Origin: Stercorarius parasiticus
Taxonomy: Eukaryota > Chordata > Aves > Charadriiformes > Stercorariidae
Reading direction: 5' to 3'
Assembly (NCBI GenBank): GCA_013396915.1
Contig: VWZL01002559.1
Span: forward strand, 62,001-126,000
DNA length: 64,000 nt
Part shown: piece by piece, positions 62,096-64,000 of the stretch
Layout of the letters: every line of letters begins with the position of its first letter
Numbering within the stretch: the stretch's first letter is position 1
Notes under the pieces: model-generated
What the model saw: only the letters and a program-made list of their open reading frames with translations
Told to the model about the DNA's origin: nothing
Database searches by the model: none
Translations under genes and position numbers: made by a program

Positions 62096-64000
62096 GGTGC
62101 TCCTGGGCCCATGGGCAGAGGATGTGGGCGGAGGCTCCAGGTGAAGCTGGGCAAGGCCGTTAAGGCCTGAAGTGTCTCGGCATAGGCAGTAGTGTCTCTC
62201 TCCTTTCTCTGCATGGCTTAGGAAAAAAGTGCAGTTACTTAATTTAGATGAAAATTTAAATACTACAATTTAATGTACAACAAAATTCTAAAAAAACCCC
62301 ACACCTTTCTAATTTGGGAACATTGTGTTTGCTGGCTTGACACTTAGAGATAGGTAGTGAAAAATGGTATTTTCTGTGGGAGATGAAGGAGGATACAGGA
62401 AACAGTTCTAATGAAAGGACCCTCTGAGAATCAGCTAAAGGAAAAAGAGTATTCTAAAAAGTTGCGTCTGAAACTGGTGCTGAAATCCTAATGTCCCTTA
62501 AGGACTGTGAACTGTGAAAGGATGGGAGCTAGTTTTTATTTTGTAATATATTGTTCAAGTTGCCACAAGATGAACTTTAATTGAACTGCTAGTGAGTTTG
62601 GACTATTTTAAGTTTTAGAGACATTGTAATATATGCTGAACTTTGTATGGGGTCAGAGATAACAGAATGGATGCTGCCTGGGGCAAGGCTGTTTCTCATG
62701 GGATGAAACAATCATTCTTATGGTTCCTATTTTTGAGTGTAATTTTCTCCTCTTCCATAAAAGGGTTCCATGAACAAATTCAGACTCTGAACAAACCCAT
62801 GAAATACAGAGTTACAGAGGGCTGGATTTTGGATTGTGTGACCTGTTCTGTAAGAACAGGTTGTACATCAACTGGAAGCAGCCATGACAATTGCGTAGGC
62901 AGGTTTCATCAGTAAAAATGCTAAAGGTGTTAGGTTATTACTCTCATGCCTCAGTGACTCGCTTGTGCTTTAGTGCTTTTTTGTGGGTTTTTTTGTTTGT
63001 TTCTTAGTTTTGTACCATCTGAGGATCATAAAAACCACATGGGAAACAACTAACCCTAGGAGAAACAATGTATCTCTCACGGAAACTCAGTTTATACTTT
63101 ATCCAGACCAAAGGCATTTCTCATTCATTTATGCAGCAAAGGGAATGCAAGATTCTACTTCTGAGACAAATAAGGGCATTGATCTGACTAAATGTAGGAA
63201 TCTCCATGTGAAGAATCACCCAGGATCCCTTAATAGTCAGTGGAAACATAGTCTAAGTAATAGAGCCTAGGAGCCAATCCTTATCATCCTGATTCATGGC
63301 TAAAATAGGTTGAATGAAAACCTGCCCTGAAAAAGACCATTTATTCCTTGCAAAGAAAGCCTTGTTGACTATCTGATATAGAAACATTTATATTGTAAAA
63401 TTAAGTGAGACAAATCTTACCCAGTCTGGCTGAGGTAATTTATTAATGAATTTCTTTCAGTAAATGAAAGAGGTCAACTGTGACTTGACCTAGTGTCACA
63501 ATTGGTGCCAAATCAAGCTGTGCTAATGGTAGATAACAGTATGGGCTGCTGAAGCAATTGTTAGACCAGTACCGAAAGAGATAAATCTTTTGCTGCTAAA
63601 AAGGGAAATTGCATCAATTGCATGAGATGATTTTTCAGGTGATAAAAAAAAAAAGAAAAAAGAAAAAAAAAAAGGTAAAGAAGCATTTGTTCTTTCCTGA
63701 AATGGAAAAATGGTCATAAGCATAAGCTGTATGGTCATAAGCAGCTGCAAGGCATGCTGCACCTAATCTCTGAAGATTTTTCTGTGATGCTAAGACATCA
63801 GAAATTTTAGTTTTCTTAAAGGTACTATAGAACAAAAGCTCCTAGTCTATTACAGTATTTACAAATTTATTTAATAAATATTTAAAAATATTTACACTGC
63901 GTAAGACAGTACCGTCCCTCAGAAATCAAAACGCATTCTGACTTTAACCTTAGACAGTAAGAAGTGGGGAAGAATGTTTTAAAAATTCTATGGGACTAAT
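62096..64000. other. Non-coding DNA, with one small open frame of note
   Basis: There is a GC-richer patch at 62096-62165 and an open frame at 62667-62915 (see findings). An A-rich run with interspersed G lies at about 63643-63674. Nothing else was recognised up to the window end. Confidence 0.4.

Noticed and set aside
1..64000. Search for tRNA, rRNA, snRNA, snoRNA and CRISPR arrays
   Set aside because: No B-box-like GGTTCGAATCC, no U1/U2/U6-like starts, no regularly spaced repeats; isolated C/D-box-like words lacked the paired box and terminal stem.

Overview
This window looks like bird nuclear DNA. The clearest evidence is several copies of CR1 (chicken repeat 1) LINEs, ending in the CR1 signature of short ATTCTATG-type repeats, and a decayed endogenous-retrovirus LTR of a kind I associate with non-galliform birds. 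The base composition is AT-leaning and CpG-poor except for one CpG island. No bacterial-style operons, rRNA, tRNA or CRISPR arrays are visible. Most open reading frames longer than 60 codons are what chance predicts for vertebrate non-coding DNA.

Layout. About 1-23,190 is non-coding-looking DNA. It carries weak to moderate candidate exons on the minus strand. Four of them (14277-14145, 9300-9215, 2698-2620 and 353-241) have usable splice signals and reading phases that join without a stop, ending in a stop codon at 241-243. About 23,190-24,110 is a CpG island with SP1-type GC boxes and splice donors facing away from each other on the two strands, which suggests a bidirectional promoter. It contains a 47-bp-period tandem duplication. 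From 24,110 to 64,000 the DNA is mostly AT-rich, with homeodomain-motif-rich patches that resemble conserved regulatory elements. It contains two substantial CR1 copies (30,890-31,897 and 51,574-52,161), CR1 3'-end fragments at 30,570, 41,008, 52,402 and 61,985, an LTR fragment at 33,201, a degenerate minisatellite at 44,215-44,456 and older amniote SINE/LINE-like scraps.

The best single candidate exon on the plus strand is 61631-61823, with a strong acceptor, a consensus CAG/GTAAGT donor and one open frame. I do not recognise the protein.

Reading as a whole: the CpG island probably starts at least one transcript, with long introns spanning much of the window on one or both sides. The only coding sequences I can name are remains of CR1 reverse transcriptase. 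All cellular exon calls are hypotheses from splice signals and open frames, and transcript data or cross-species alignment would decide them. I did not find a convincing new biological system.
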